Of a stretch of DNA of 64,000 nucleotides, positions 54,995 to 62,964 are shown in pieces. The notes beneath the pieces were generated by a model. It was not told the origin of the DNA, did not search any database, and saw nothing but the letters and a program-made list of their open reading frames with translations. The position numbers were made by a program, and so were the translations under genes. Numbering within the stretch: position 1 is the first letter of the stretch; every line of letters starts with the position of its first letter. The stretch comes from Flagellimonas amoyensis (GTDB lineage: Bacteria > Bacteroidota > Bacteroidia > Flavobacteriales > Flavobacteriaceae), in contig NZ_QBUK01000008.1 of assembly GCF_003058265.1 (NCBI RefSeq), positions 181,887 through 245,886 of the forward strand, written 5' to 3'.

Positions 54995-55612
54995 TCATTT
55001 TAAGCTTATAAGGAATTTTTTGAATTCCGGATCACTATAGTTTGCCATTCCCATATGTGTCAAGGCAAGATTTCCTTTCGCATCAATAACATATGTTGTA
55101 GGTAAGGCAGAAGATTGAAACATAGTTGGAAGATTACTAGCAGGGGCGTAAATAGGTAAATTATACCCTTTTCGTTTATCAAAAGCTTTAGCTTTTTCAA
55201 AATCTTCATCAAAGGATAGTAGTACAAAGGCCACATCATTATCCATTTGTTCGTGTAACTTATCGATGCCCGGCATTTCGGCTACGCAAGGTGGGCACCA
55301 AGTTGCCCAAAAGTTTAAAAATATTACCTTACCCCTGAACTCTTCAAGCGAATGAATGTTATCATCCCGGTCGGCCAATTTTAAATTAAAATCTACTTTA
55401 GTTTGATTTAAATTTTCAACACTCGCGTTAGTGCTTTCTTCATTTCGTGCTTGTACTATTTCAGTTACATCTGGATTCATAAAACCAGTTGCCAATAAAC
55501 CCCGTTGAGCATAACCAATAACTTCTGTATGAAGCCCTGTCGTATAAAGGAAAATTACCACTGCGGCAAAAATGCCATACTGAATCCAAGTTTTCTTTTT
55601 CTTCTTATCCAT
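54995..55612 (-). CDS. TlpA-type membrane-anchored thioredoxin
   Basis: 205 residues. One N-terminal membrane helix (about 10-28), linker, then a TlpA/ResA-like thioredoxin domain with redox motif F-W-A-T-W-C-P-P-C (Cys106/Cys109) and cis-Pro in A-L-P-T-T-Y. It would reduce disulfides or persulfides on the periplasmic side. Last gene of the DoxX-DsrE-SoxB-like-TlpA unit, 15 bp after the phosphoesterase. Confidence 0.9.
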   Translation of the reverse strand: MDKKKKKTWIQYGIFAAVVIFLYTTGLHTEVIGYAQRGLLATGFMNPDVTEIVQARNEESTNASVENLNQTKVDFNLKLADRDDNIHSLEEFRGKVIFLNFWATWCPPCVAEMPGIDKLHEQMDNDVAFVLLSFDEDFEKAKAFDKRKGYNLPIYAPASNLPTMFQSSALPTTYVIDAKGNLALTHMGMANYSDPEFKKFLISLK

Positions 55613-55627
55613 AATCTTATTTTTTCT

Positions 55628-57313
55628 TTATTGAAATTTATAATTGGTTTGAGGCACGGTTGAGAAAGAATATTCACTGAGGTCTTCGGCAAATGCTCTT
55701 CTATCCAGAACAGGCGATACTGGCGAATATTTATTTAAATATTCTTCCACGACTTCGTGAATTGTATAATTCTTTTCTTCTACGTCAATCACATTATTCA
55801 TCCTGCAGAGATTATCTTTAGGATCTCCAGGACGAACACAGGCAGAAATCGAATAGTATTTATCATACTCAATCTGTTCGCCATTTACAGTTATACTATT
55901 GATACGTTGACCTTTTGGATTTTGACTGTTGAATTTGACCTTCATTCCTGAAAACCGTACTAGCCAGCCCCCGAAACGCTCTGTTGGCTTTTGTGAAAAA
56001 ACATTGTGCATTTCCTTTTCCAACCAATCCTTTATTTGTTTTCCGGTAGCCTTTCCCGTTTTTATATTTTCATTTACAGGAAGTAAGTTCCAAAGGTTTG
56101 CTCTTGTTATGGGAGCAGGTTTACCATTTTGGGGAACTATTGGATTACCGAACCGAAATCCGTTTGAGATGGAAATATCTACACCTGTCTTCCAGCGCGC
56201 AGCATCTGTAATCATATTGTCCATAGGATTTTCTACGGTAAGATATCGATAGAGAGGGGCTTCAGTAAATCCTATCACAGTTTCCAAATGGTCTTTATAA
56301 GGTGCTTTCGCCTTGTCCACCAATGATTGAATTTCTTCATCTGCGGGAAAGACCTCAGGGTCAACATCAATGAGTTCATAATCATCATCTACTAATTTGC
56401 CATCCACAAAATGCAGGGTCAATTTACCAACAAATGAACCGAATGCACCGGGTTCGGTAACTTTTGCATATTTACCTTGAATGGGTTCGCGTACGCGCTC
56501 GTGTGTGTCGTTGCCTAAAACGTAATCCACACTTTCGGCAATGGGACTGTTGGCAAGTTCTACCTGTTTAAAAATGCCGATATGAGTTACTAAAAAGAGA
56601 ACATCCAAGTTTTCGTTTACCTTCAGGTCATCTACCTTTTTTTTTAATTCCTCAGTAAGTCCACTAAATTCAATTCCTTCGCTAAAAATTGGGTTTTGAC
56701 GTACGGGTACGTCTGGGTCGTTGATACCCATAAACCCGATACGTATGCCCTCGATTTCCTTAACGGAATAAGAGGGAAACAAAGGCTCGTCACTTTCTTC
56801 GTGGTACATATTTTGGGCGATGATATCGGTGTCATAACCCTGCATCACGTCCATCATAACACCCTTGCCGTACACCACTTCCCAGTTGCCAGGAATGATA
56901 ACGTCATAGCCCATATTACTGATAATCTCGGGCATTACTTTTCCTTCTGAAAGAGCCGTGTAACCACTACCCTGTATCAGGTCGCCACCATCAACAATAA
57001 TTGTACGCTTTGGATTTTTTTTTCGTTCCTGTTCAAAAAGGGTCTTAATGTTGGCGAGGCCGCCTCGGTCTTTAAATACGATTTTTTCGTTTTCCCAGAA
57101 TAGTTCAGGGTGTGTGTCGAGTTGTCCGTGAATATCTGCTGTTTGAAGTACGGTTATACTCAAAGTATCCTTTGCTCTATCTGGACTGTCCATTTTATTT
57201 GATTTTTCTGTTTTGCAGCCAATCGTTAAAACCAATATTGCTATCAGGGAAATGGCCTGCAAAATATTACTATAAGTTGTCTTCATATTTTTAAACATTG
57301 CGTTTTCAATCAT
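55628..57313 (-). CDS. SoxB-like metallophosphoesterase/5'-nucleotidase lipoprotein
   Basis: 561 residues from ATG 57313, which shares one base with the DsrE stop (TAATG); internal ATGs at 57298 and 57286 are alternatives. Lipobox I-G-C (Cys33). N-terminal metallophosphoesterase domain with T-A-D-I-H-G (Asp60, His62) and V-D-G-G-D (Asp111), C-terminal 5'-nucleotidase domain from about 345. The third metal motif is G-N-W-E-V-V-Y-G (142-149): the nucleotidase His-Asp dyad of G-N-H-E-F-D is replaced by Trp and Val, as in thiosulfohydrolase SoxB (G-H-W-E-F-T-Y-G). Likely acts on a sulfonated or thiosulfonate substrate rather than nucleotides. Confidence 0.8.
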   Translation of the reverse strand: MIENAMFKNMKTTYSNILQAISLIAILVLTIGCKTEKSNKMDSPDRAKDTLSITVLQTADIHGQLDTHPELFWENEKIVFKDRGGLANIKTLFEQERKKNPKRTIIVDGGDLIQGSGYTALSEGKVMPEIISNMGYDVIIPGNWEVVYGKGVMMDVMQGYDTDIIAQNMYHEESDEPLFPSYSVKEIEGIRIGFMGINDPDVPVRQNPIFSEGIEFSGLTEELKKKVDDLKVNENLDVLFLVTHIGIFKQVELANSPIAESVDYVLGNDTHERVREPIQGKYAKVTEPGAFGSFVGKLTLHFVDGKLVDDDYELIDVDPEVFPADEEIQSLVDKAKAPYKDHLETVIGFTEAPLYRYLTVENPMDNMITDAARWKTGVDISISNGFRFGNPIVPQNGKPAPITRANLWNLLPVNENIKTGKATGKQIKDWLEKEMHNVFSQKPTERFGGWLVRFSGMKVKFNSQNPKGQRINSITVNGEQIEYDKYYSISACVRPGDPKDNLCRMNNVIDVEEKNYTIHEVVEEYLNKYSPVSPVLDRRAFAEDLSEYSFSTVPQTNYKFQ

Positions 57314-57735
57314 TACAGGCTAATACTTTTATATCCTTTTTTCTGAAGCTGGAAATTGTAAAGGATACCATTTTCAACAATATCAATTTCTTTAGGGACT
57401 TTTGTTTTATCTATTTTGAATTTATTGAGCGAGAATCCACAGGCTATGATTTTCACACCTGCCCGTTCAGCCTTTATGATAAAATTGCCCATTTTTTCAG
57501 CATCTGTGATATCGTCTATTTCCTTGCCACATATGATAACTTGAAAATCGCCAAAGGCATTGCCTTCTTCAGCTTTAAGGGCTTCAGCAGTTAGAATTAT
57601 GGGCTGTAATTGAGGTACTTTTTTGGTCAGTACCACATAGTTGTTAGCATCTTTATTCATTTGCTGCGCCTGTGTTTTATTTGTACTGAACAGGGTTAGC
57701 ATCAAAAGAATTGAACTCAATATATATGTTTTCAT
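57313..57735 (-). CDS. Exported DsrE-family sulfur-relay protein
   Basis: 140 residues with a signal peptide (about 1-24). DsrE/YchN fold with candidate sulfur-carrier Cys69 (I-I-C-G-K-E) and Cys99 (A-C-G-F-S-L). DsrE proteins pass persulfide sulfur between enzymes, and exported versions are associated with periplasmic sulfur oxidation. Stop overlaps the next start by one base. Confidence 0.87.
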   Translation of the reverse strand: MKTYILSSILLMLTLFSTNKTQAQQMNKDANNYVVLTKKVPQLQPIILTAEALKAEEGNAFGDFQVIICGKEIDDITDAEKMGNFIIKAERAGVKIIACGFSLNKFKIDKTKVPKEIDIVENGILYNFQLQKKGYKSISL

Positions 57736-57742
57736 TTTTCGT

Positions 57743-58141
57743 TTATTTTAAAAGGTTACTGGTGTCGTTCAATACAAAAAAAAGAAGTCCACCGAAAATT
57801 GCTATGTTTTTAAATAAAGGTCCAAGAGTTGTTATTTGGCCCACTTGTATGGTTAACGTGATGGGTACTAATACTGCCATCAGTACGATTGCCGCCCATT
57901 TCGTCCTAAATCCTATTAGAAATAGGAAGCCTGCTATAAGCATTACGATACCGGATAGGATGATGAGCCACTCAGGTTCGCCAAAAAAAAGAGCTATACC
58001 TTTAAAGCTTGCTTGCTCTATACGCTGGGCAGTTTTTTCTACATTGAGCAAATGGTTAAAACCCGCTACGAGAAATATGCCACTTACCAATATGCGCAAT
58101 AGCTGAATAGAGCGACGGCTAATTAAAATTTTTGTCCCCAT
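57743..58141 (-). CDS. DoxX family membrane protein
   Basis: 132 residues, four membrane helices, DoxX fold with G-x-x-F-x-x-A-G-F-N-H near helix 1. DoxX relatives are small quinone-associated proteins; DoxD/DoxA form thiosulfate:quinone oxidoreductase. It is the first gene of unit B, 7 bp upstream of DsrE; no promoter box was identified in the 128-bp leader. Confidence 0.87.
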   Translation of the reverse strand: MGTKILISRRSIQLLRILVSGIFLVAGFNHLLNVEKTAQRIEQASFKGIALFFGEPEWLIILSGIVMLIAGFLFLIGFRTKWAAIVLMAVLVPITLTIQVGQITTLGPLFKNIAIFGGLLFFVLNDTSNLLK

Positions 58142-58269
58142 TGTAAATGATATTTAGAATGTTTTGATTTGTGCGGTGTCTGTCCGTAATAGTTCATTTT
58201 GACACACTTTTGGACACAAAAAACCACTACGGAAGCACCGACTTTAAATTTTTGAAAATGAGGGTTGGA

Positions 58270-58632
58270 CTAAGCCAAACGAGGAGGTGGCGATGCGTTA
58301 TCCAAATAGCGATAACTTAAATTTGAAGAGAAATGTTCGTTGATAGTTGCAATGGTTTCTGAAAAATTTGTTTCCCAAGAGAACGGTTCAAACTGAAACT
58401 GTGAAGTGCAAAAACCACTCAATGCAACAACTTGCGAAGCTGTAAGATCAACTTTTGAAAAATCAGCCGTTTTGTTGGACTGTTTCGGCGAGTTTTTCTT
58501 TTTACAATATGGATTTGCAAAAGATATATCACTTGCGCTGAACAAAGCGTTCAATCCATTGGCATCTATGACAAGAAATTTTGCCATAAAAATAAAACCG
58601 AGGAGTAATGCTATGTGTGTTTTTGTTTTCAC
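58270..58632 (-). CDS. Small signal/membrane-anchored protein of the operator regulon
   Basis: 120 residues from GTG 58632, giving an N-terminus M-K-T-K-T-H-I-A-L-L typical of a signal or anchor. The frame extends upstream to ATG 58677, but that ATG lies inside an operator and the -7 box TACTTTTG (58648-58641) falls within the extra codons, so the longer start is rejected. After a helix (about 6-25) the protein has Lys-rich, Ser-rich and Phe-rich parts with two Cys and ends P-P-P-R-L-A. No family recognised. Confidence 0.65.
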   Translation of the reverse strand: MKTKTHIALLLGFIFMAKFLVIDANGLNALFSASDISFANPYCKKKNSPKQSNKTADFSKVDLTASQVVALSGFCTSQFQFEPFSWETNFSETIATINEHFSSNLSYRYLDNASPPPRLA

Positions 58633-58640
58633 GAATTCTT

Positions 58641-58684
58641 CAAAAGTATAAGGCAAGAATTTATTCTTTAGTAACATTTGTTAC
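58641..58684 (-). promoter_or_regulatory. Operator 2 and -7 box (minus strand)
   Basis: GTAACATTTGTTAC (palindrome at 58671-58684) and minus-strand -7 box TACTTTTG (58648-58641), centre to first T 29.5 bp. Predicted start near 58636, only about 4 nt before GTG 58632. Confidence 0.75.
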
Positions 58685-58728
58685 AGTTGTTTATTTTTTG
58701 AAATTAAACGGATTTCAATCTCATTAAT

Positions 58729-58772
58729 GTCACATATGTTACAAAGTTCATAAGTGTGTTACCTTAAATTTG
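58729..58772 (+). promoter_or_regulatory. Operator 3 and -7 box of cydAB
   Basis: GTCACATATGTTAC at 58729-58742 and TAAATTTG at 58765-58772 (full TAnnTTTG match), 29.5 bp centre to first T, putting the operator at about -41.5 from a start near 58777. No -33 TTTG, as expected for an activator-dependent promoter. Confidence 0.8.
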
Positions 58773-58792
58773 TAACAAAACATTAACATATT

Positions 58793-60139
58793 ATGGATGT
58801 AGAAATTCTTGCCCGAATTCAGTTTGCATTTACCATCGCCTTTCACTACATCTACCCGCCTTTAAGTATCGGTTTGGGATTGATTATGGTTTTTATGGAA
58901 GGAATGTACCTAAAAACAGGTAATAAACAATACGAGGTTTTAACTCGTTTTTGGTTAAAAATTTTCGCTATCACTTTTGGTATAGGTGTGGCCACAGGTA
59001 TAATTATGGAATTCGAATTTGGGACTAATTGGGCCGTCTATTCAAGATACGTTGGAGATATTTTTGGCAGTGCTTTAGCTGCAGAGGGATTATTTGCTTT
59101 TGGTTTGGAAAGTGCCTTTTTAGGGATTTTATTATTTGGGTGGAACAGGGTTTCTCCAAAAGTTCACTTTATTTCAACAATAGGTGTGTTTTTAGGTTCT
59201 ATGTTTTCAGCTGTTTGGATTGTGGTAGCTAATAGTTGGCAACAAACTCCTGCAGGTTATCATATTATTGGAGAAGGTTTTAACGCGCGAGCAGAAGTAA
59301 CTGATTTTTGGGCAATGGTTTTTAATCCTTCCAGTGTAGACAGAATTATTCACGTTTGGCAAGGTGCTTTTTTGGCAGGTGCATTTTTGGTATTAAGCGT
59401 TCACGCATACTATCTGCTAAAGGGGAGATATGTCGAAATTTCAAAAAAGGCATTTAAAATAGCCTTGAGTTTAGCTGCCGTTGTTTCTTTAACACAATTA
59501 CTCTCAGGGCATAGTTCTGCAGAAGTTGTAGCTGAGAACCAACCAGCTAAACTGGCTGCAATGGAGGGGCACTATGAAGAAAGAGGATCGGCTGATTTAT
59601 ATTTATTTGGTTGGGTAAATGACAAAACCCAAGAAGTCACAGGACTAAAAATTCCAGGAGGTCTATCTTTTATGATTGACCAAGATTTTGAAGCGCCCGT
59701 TACAGGGTTAAATGCGTTCCCAAAAGAAGACAGGCCAGGGCAAGTAAATGCTGTTTTTCAATTTTATCATATTATGATTTCTATTGGTATGTTTCTTATT
59801 GGACTTACCTTATACGCTAGTTTCTTATGGTGGCGCGGGACACTCTTCGATAAAAAATGGCTGTTGCGAATTTTTGCATTTTCCGTGCTTTTGCCCCAAA
59901 TAGCAAATCAGGTGGGATGGTTTGCAGCAGAGATGGGCAGACAGCCATGGATTGTCTACGGTCATTTAAGAACAAACGAGGGCTTTTCCCAAGAAGTCTC
60001 TTCCAATCAAATACTATTTTCGCTGATACTGTTCCTTGTGGTCTATACCTTACTCTTTCTATTGTTTATGTATTCTTTGAACAAAAAAATAAAACAAGGG
60101 CCCTACGATGAAGCTAAAAATGCATTAGAAATCATTTAA
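58793..60139 (+). CDS. cydA: Cytochrome bd ubiquinol oxidase subunit I
   Basis: 448 residues, nine membrane helices. Heme ligands His18 (F-H-Y), His187 (H-V-W-Q-G) and Met328 (H-I-M); proton-channel Glu98/Glu106; Q-loop motif G-R-Q-P-W (382-386). The Q loop is of the short type (family about 520 in E. coli). It reduces O2 to water with a menaquinol-type donor; bd oxidases resist sulfide, NO and cyanide, fitting the neighbourhood. Confidence 0.97.
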   Translation: MDVEILARIQFAFTIAFHYIYPPLSIGLGLIMVFMEGMYLKTGNKQYEVLTRFWLKIFAITFGIGVATGIIMEFEFGTNWAVYSRYVGDIFGSALAAEGLFAFGLESAFLGILLFGWNRVSPKVHFISTIGVFLGSMFSAVWIVVANSWQQTPAGYHIIGEGFNARAEVTDFWAMVFNPSSVDRIIHVWQGAFLAGAFLVLSVHAYYLLKGRYVEISKKAFKIALSLAAVVSLTQLLSGHSSAEVVAENQPAKLAAMEGHYEERGSADLYLFGWVNDKTQEVTGLKIPGGLSFMIDQDFEAPVTGLNAFPKEDRPGQVNAVFQFYHIMISIGMFLIGLTLYASFLWWRGTLFDKKWLLRIFAFSVLLPQIANQVGWFAAEMGRQPWIVYGHLRTNEGFSQEVSSNQILFSLILFLVVYTLLFLLFMYSLNKKIKQGPYDEAKNALEII

Positions 60140-60151
60140 TAAGAGAATCAA

Positions 60152-61189
60152 ATGGAAACTTTTTTAGGTATAGATTATCCAACGCTTTGGTACTTAGTTG
60201 TAGGGTTGTTATTTTCCGGATACGCCATTTTGGAGGGATTTGATTATGGTGCCGGAGCGTGGCACCTGTTCTTTAAAAAAGACTTAAGCCGTCGTATCGC
60301 CATTAACGCCATTGGACCTTTATGGGACGCCAATCAGGTATGGCTCATTATTGGTGGTGGTGCTTTGTTCGCCGGATTTCCCGTAATGTATGCCACTATG
60401 CTAACTGCCATGTACATTCCCTTTATGCTCTTCTTAATGTTGCTGGTGCTACGTTCTGCCGCCATAAAATTCCGAAGTGCGGAAGAAATGAAATGGTGGC
60501 GAAAAACTTGGGATGTCATTTACTTTACCTCCAACATACTCATTGCCTTTTTATTAGGTGTGGTACTGGGAAATATATTACAGGGTTTTGAAATCGGTGA
60601 AAATTTTAGCTACCAAGGTGGTATTTTCTTCTCTTTCCTAAACCCCTACGCAATTATGGTCGGCTTAACAACACTATCAATATTCATGACGCAAGGCGCT
60701 ATTTTTTTGTTGTTGAAAACCGAAGGACGTTTGCACGCCAGATTAACATTTCTACTTAAAAAAGGCATGATTTTCTTTATACTTAGTTTTGCGTTTACAT
60801 CATTTTACACCCTTATCTATCTTCCTGGTGTAACCGATAATTTTAAAGCAAACCCAGTTTTTTTCATATTGCCAATCTTGGCTTTTTTGGCCGTTGCCAA
60901 TGTACCTAGACTCGTATCCAAAAAGAAATATGCACCCGCCTTGGTATTTTCCTCATTGACCATGGCTTTTTTGTTGATGTTGGTTGCTTTTCAGCTATAC
61001 CCGGTTTTACTGCCCTCCACAATAGACCCAGTACATAGTGTTACCATTTACAATGCTGCCTCTTCACAGAAATCCCTTGGTATAATGTTGACCATAGTCC
61101 TTATTGGAGCGCCGCTTTTGGCTGGTTATTTTCTTTTTTTATATAAGACTTTCCATGGTAAGGTCAAATTGGACGATACAAGCTATTGA
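60152..61189 (+). CDS. cydB: Cytochrome bd ubiquinol oxidase subunit II
   Basis: 345 residues, about eight to nine helices. Conserved G-F-D-Y-G-A-G-A-W near helix 1 and W-D-A-N-Q-V-W near helix 2. Structural partner of CydA. Starts 12 bp after cydA. No cydX-like small subunit was detected downstream. Confidence 0.96.
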   Translation: METFLGIDYPTLWYLVVGLLFSGYAILEGFDYGAGAWHLFFKKDLSRRIAINAIGPLWDANQVWLIIGGGALFAGFPVMYATMLTAMYIPFMLFLMLLVLRSAAIKFRSAEEMKWWRKTWDVIYFTSNILIAFLLGVVLGNILQGFEIGENFSYQGGIFFSFLNPYAIMVGLTTLSIFMTQGAIFLLLKTEGRLHARLTFLLKKGMIFFILSFAFTSFYTLIYLPGVTDNFKANPVFFILPILAFLAVANVPRLVSKKKYAPALVFSSLTMAFLLMLVAFQLYPVLLPSTIDPVHSVTIYNAASSQKSLGIMLTIVLIGAPLLAGYFLFLYKTFHGKVKLDDTSY

Positions 61190-61226
61190 TCCAGCTCAAA
61201 ATTCAACACCTCGTATGTCTTAAGAT

Positions 61227-61247
61227 AAACAACATCCATTGTTGTTT
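61227..61247 (+). terminator. Weak terminator after cydAB
   Basis: 8-bp stem AAACAACA / TGTTGTTT with a 5-nt loop, then T and CC; 37 bp after cydB. Confidence 0.45.
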
Positions 61248-61301
61248 TCCATTATGCATAGTTGGTCCGCAAAGCAACCCCTGTGAACAGTTTGTTCATG
61301 G

Positions 61302-61345
61302 GTAACATAGGTTACTGTGCACACAGGACGCTTCATCTATATTTA
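61302..61345 (+). promoter_or_regulatory. Operator 4 and -7 box of sqr
   Basis: GTAACATAGGTTAC at 61302-61315 and TATATTTA (7 of 8 vs TAnnTTTG) at 61338-61345; centre to first T 29.5 bp. Start predicted about 61350, GTG at 61363. Confidence 0.75.
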
Positions 61346-61362
61346 TTGAAAATAATATAGCA

Positions 61363-62820
61363 GTGTCTAGAATTGTAATCTTAGGAGCAGGTATTGCAGG
61401 TCATGTAGCCGCTTCCCACTTACGTAGAAAACTACCCAAAGAGCATGAGGTTGTCGTTGTTTCACCAAACAGTAATTACCAATGGATCCCATCCAATATT
61501 TGGGTAGGAATCGGTAGAATGAAACCAAAGGACATCTTGTTCCCATTGGCACCTTTGTATGCAAAAAAGCATATCGATTATAAACAGGCCAAAGCCATAA
61601 GTTTTTACCCGGAAGGAGATGCAGAGGAGCTAAAACCTTACGTGTTGGCAGAATACGTGGCAGGAGCAAATAAAGGAACCACGGAAAAAGTGACGTATGA
61701 CTATCTGATCAATGCCACCGGTCCAAAACTAAACTTCGAGGCCACCGAAGGACTTTCTCCTGGAAAGAATAAAACACATTCCGTTTGTACCTATACCCAT
61801 GCCGATGAGGCCTGGAACGCATTGAATGATCTGATTCAACAAATGAAACAGGGGAAAAAAGCCAAAATACTTATTGGAACAGGTCATGCAAAAGCCACCT
61901 GTCAAGGCGCGGCATTTGAATATATTTTAAATGTAGAGCAAGAATTGAGAAGGCACAAAGTGAGGGATATGGCCCAGATTACTTGGATTTCCAATGAATA
62001 TCATTTAGGAGATTTTGGGATGGATGGCATGTTGATGAGTTATGGCAGCAATATCATGAAATCCAGTGAGATGGTAGAAATGATTTTTGAAGACAGGGGG
62101 ATTTCTTGGATTTTAGGTGTCGGGGTCAATAAAATAGAAGATGGTGTAGCCCAATACGAAACCTTGGAAGGCGACTATAAAACGGAAAGTTATGATTTTG
62201 CCATGCTTATCCCTTCATTTTCGGGTCATGGTTTTAAGGCCTACAATAAGGATGGCAAAGATATAACGAACAAACTTTTTAAAGGGTTCATGATCGTGGA
62301 TGCGGATTATACACCCAAACCCTACGAGGAATGGAGTGTACAGGATTGGCCAGAAACCTATCAAAATCCATTGTATCCTAATATTTTTGCTCCAGGCATT
62401 GCCTTTGCACCGCCTCACAGCATTTCCAAACCACTGAAGAGCAAAAATGGAACAGATATTACACCTGCTCCTCCAAGAACCGGAATGCCATCGGGTATTA
62501 CGGCCAAATTGGTGGCAGATAACATCATCGAGATGATCAAACACTCTAATAATGAACTTCATCACAAAGGATCAATGGGCAACATGGGTGCTGCATGTAT
62601 CGCTTCAGCAGGTTTTGGTATGACCAAGGGAAGCGGCGTGAGCATCACCACATATCCCATTGTGCCCGATTACAATAAGTATCCAGATACCCAGGGCAGG
62701 AAACTAGGCAAGACTTTTGGTACCATAGGTCTTGCAGGTCACTGGCTTAAGTTGGCCCTGCACCATGCCTTCATATATAAAGCAAAAATGAAACCCTTTT
62801 GGTGGTTGATTCCAGAATAG
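61363..62820 (+). CDS. sqr: Sulfide:quinone oxidoreductase (type III-like)
   Basis: 485 residues from GTG 61363. N-terminal FAD Rossmann G-A-G-I-A-G (8-13); a second FAD/substrate half from about 165. Redox Cys at 142, 180 (A-T-C-Q-G) and 412 (G-A-A-C-I-A-S-A-G-F-G). Length and Cys pattern fit the type III SQR branch; C-terminal amphipathic segment with Trp residues for membrane attachment. It oxidises H2S to (poly)sulfide/persulfide and reduces quinone, feeding the dioxygenase-rhodanese fusion and cytochrome bd. Confidence 0.87.
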   Translation: MSRIVILGAGIAGHVAASHLRRKLPKEHEVVVVSPNSNYQWIPSNIWVGIGRMKPKDILFPLAPLYAKKHIDYKQAKAISFYPEGDAEELKPYVLAEYVAGANKGTTEKVTYDYLINATGPKLNFEATEGLSPGKNKTHSVCTYTHADEAWNALNDLIQQMKQGKKAKILIGTGHAKATCQGAAFEYILNVEQELRRHKVRDMAQITWISNEYHLGDFGMDGMLMSYGSNIMKSSEMVEMIFEDRGISWILGVGVNKIEDGVAQYETLEGDYKTESYDFAMLIPSFSGHGFKAYNKDGKDITNKLFKGFMIVDADYTPKPYEEWSVQDWPETYQNPLYPNIFAPGIAFAPPHSISKPLKSKNGTDITPAPPRTGMPSGITAKLVADNIIEMIKHSNNELHHKGSMGNMGAACIASAGFGMTKGSGVSITTYPIVPDYNKYPDTQGRKLGKTFGTIGLAGHWLKLALHHAFIYKAKMKPFWWLIPE

Positions 62821-62826
62821 AAAGTT

Positions 62827-62964
62827 ATGACACGAAGAATATCCAAATACAAACGATTTCTAATGATGAACCCAATAATACAGTTCTTTAAGTTCATCTA
62901 TTTGAGCATCAAAATAATGGTTGTAGTCGCTGGAGGACATGGCGGAACTCGAGAGATCAATTGA
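62827..62964 (+). CDS. 45-residue basic membrane-type peptide downstream of sqr
   Basis: ATG 62827 to TGA 62964, 6 bp after sqr. N-terminus R-R-I-S-K-Y-K-R, a hydrophobic/amphipathic helix (about 15-36) and the tail A-G-G-H-G-G-T-R-E. Too short for usual gene calls. Similar short ORFs with an H-G-G-T-R tail may accompany flavobacterial SQR genes (from memory, unverified). Could be an SQR membrane anchor or regulator. Confidence 0.5.
   Translation: MTRRISKYKRFLMMNPIIQFFKFIYLSIKIMVVVAGGHGGTREIN

Noticed and set aside
55628..57313. Plain 5'-nucleotidase (UshA) call
   Set aside because: The catalytic His-Asp dyad is missing and sulfur genes surround it.
58633..58677. ATG 58677 as start of the small regulon gene
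   Set aside because: Lies inside the operator and upstream of the predicted transcription start; GTG 58632 gives a proper signal-type N-terminus.
58758..58776. GTTAC-N9-GTAAC at the cydA -7 region
   Set aside because: Arm order and spacing differ from the operator; overlaps the -7 box by chance.
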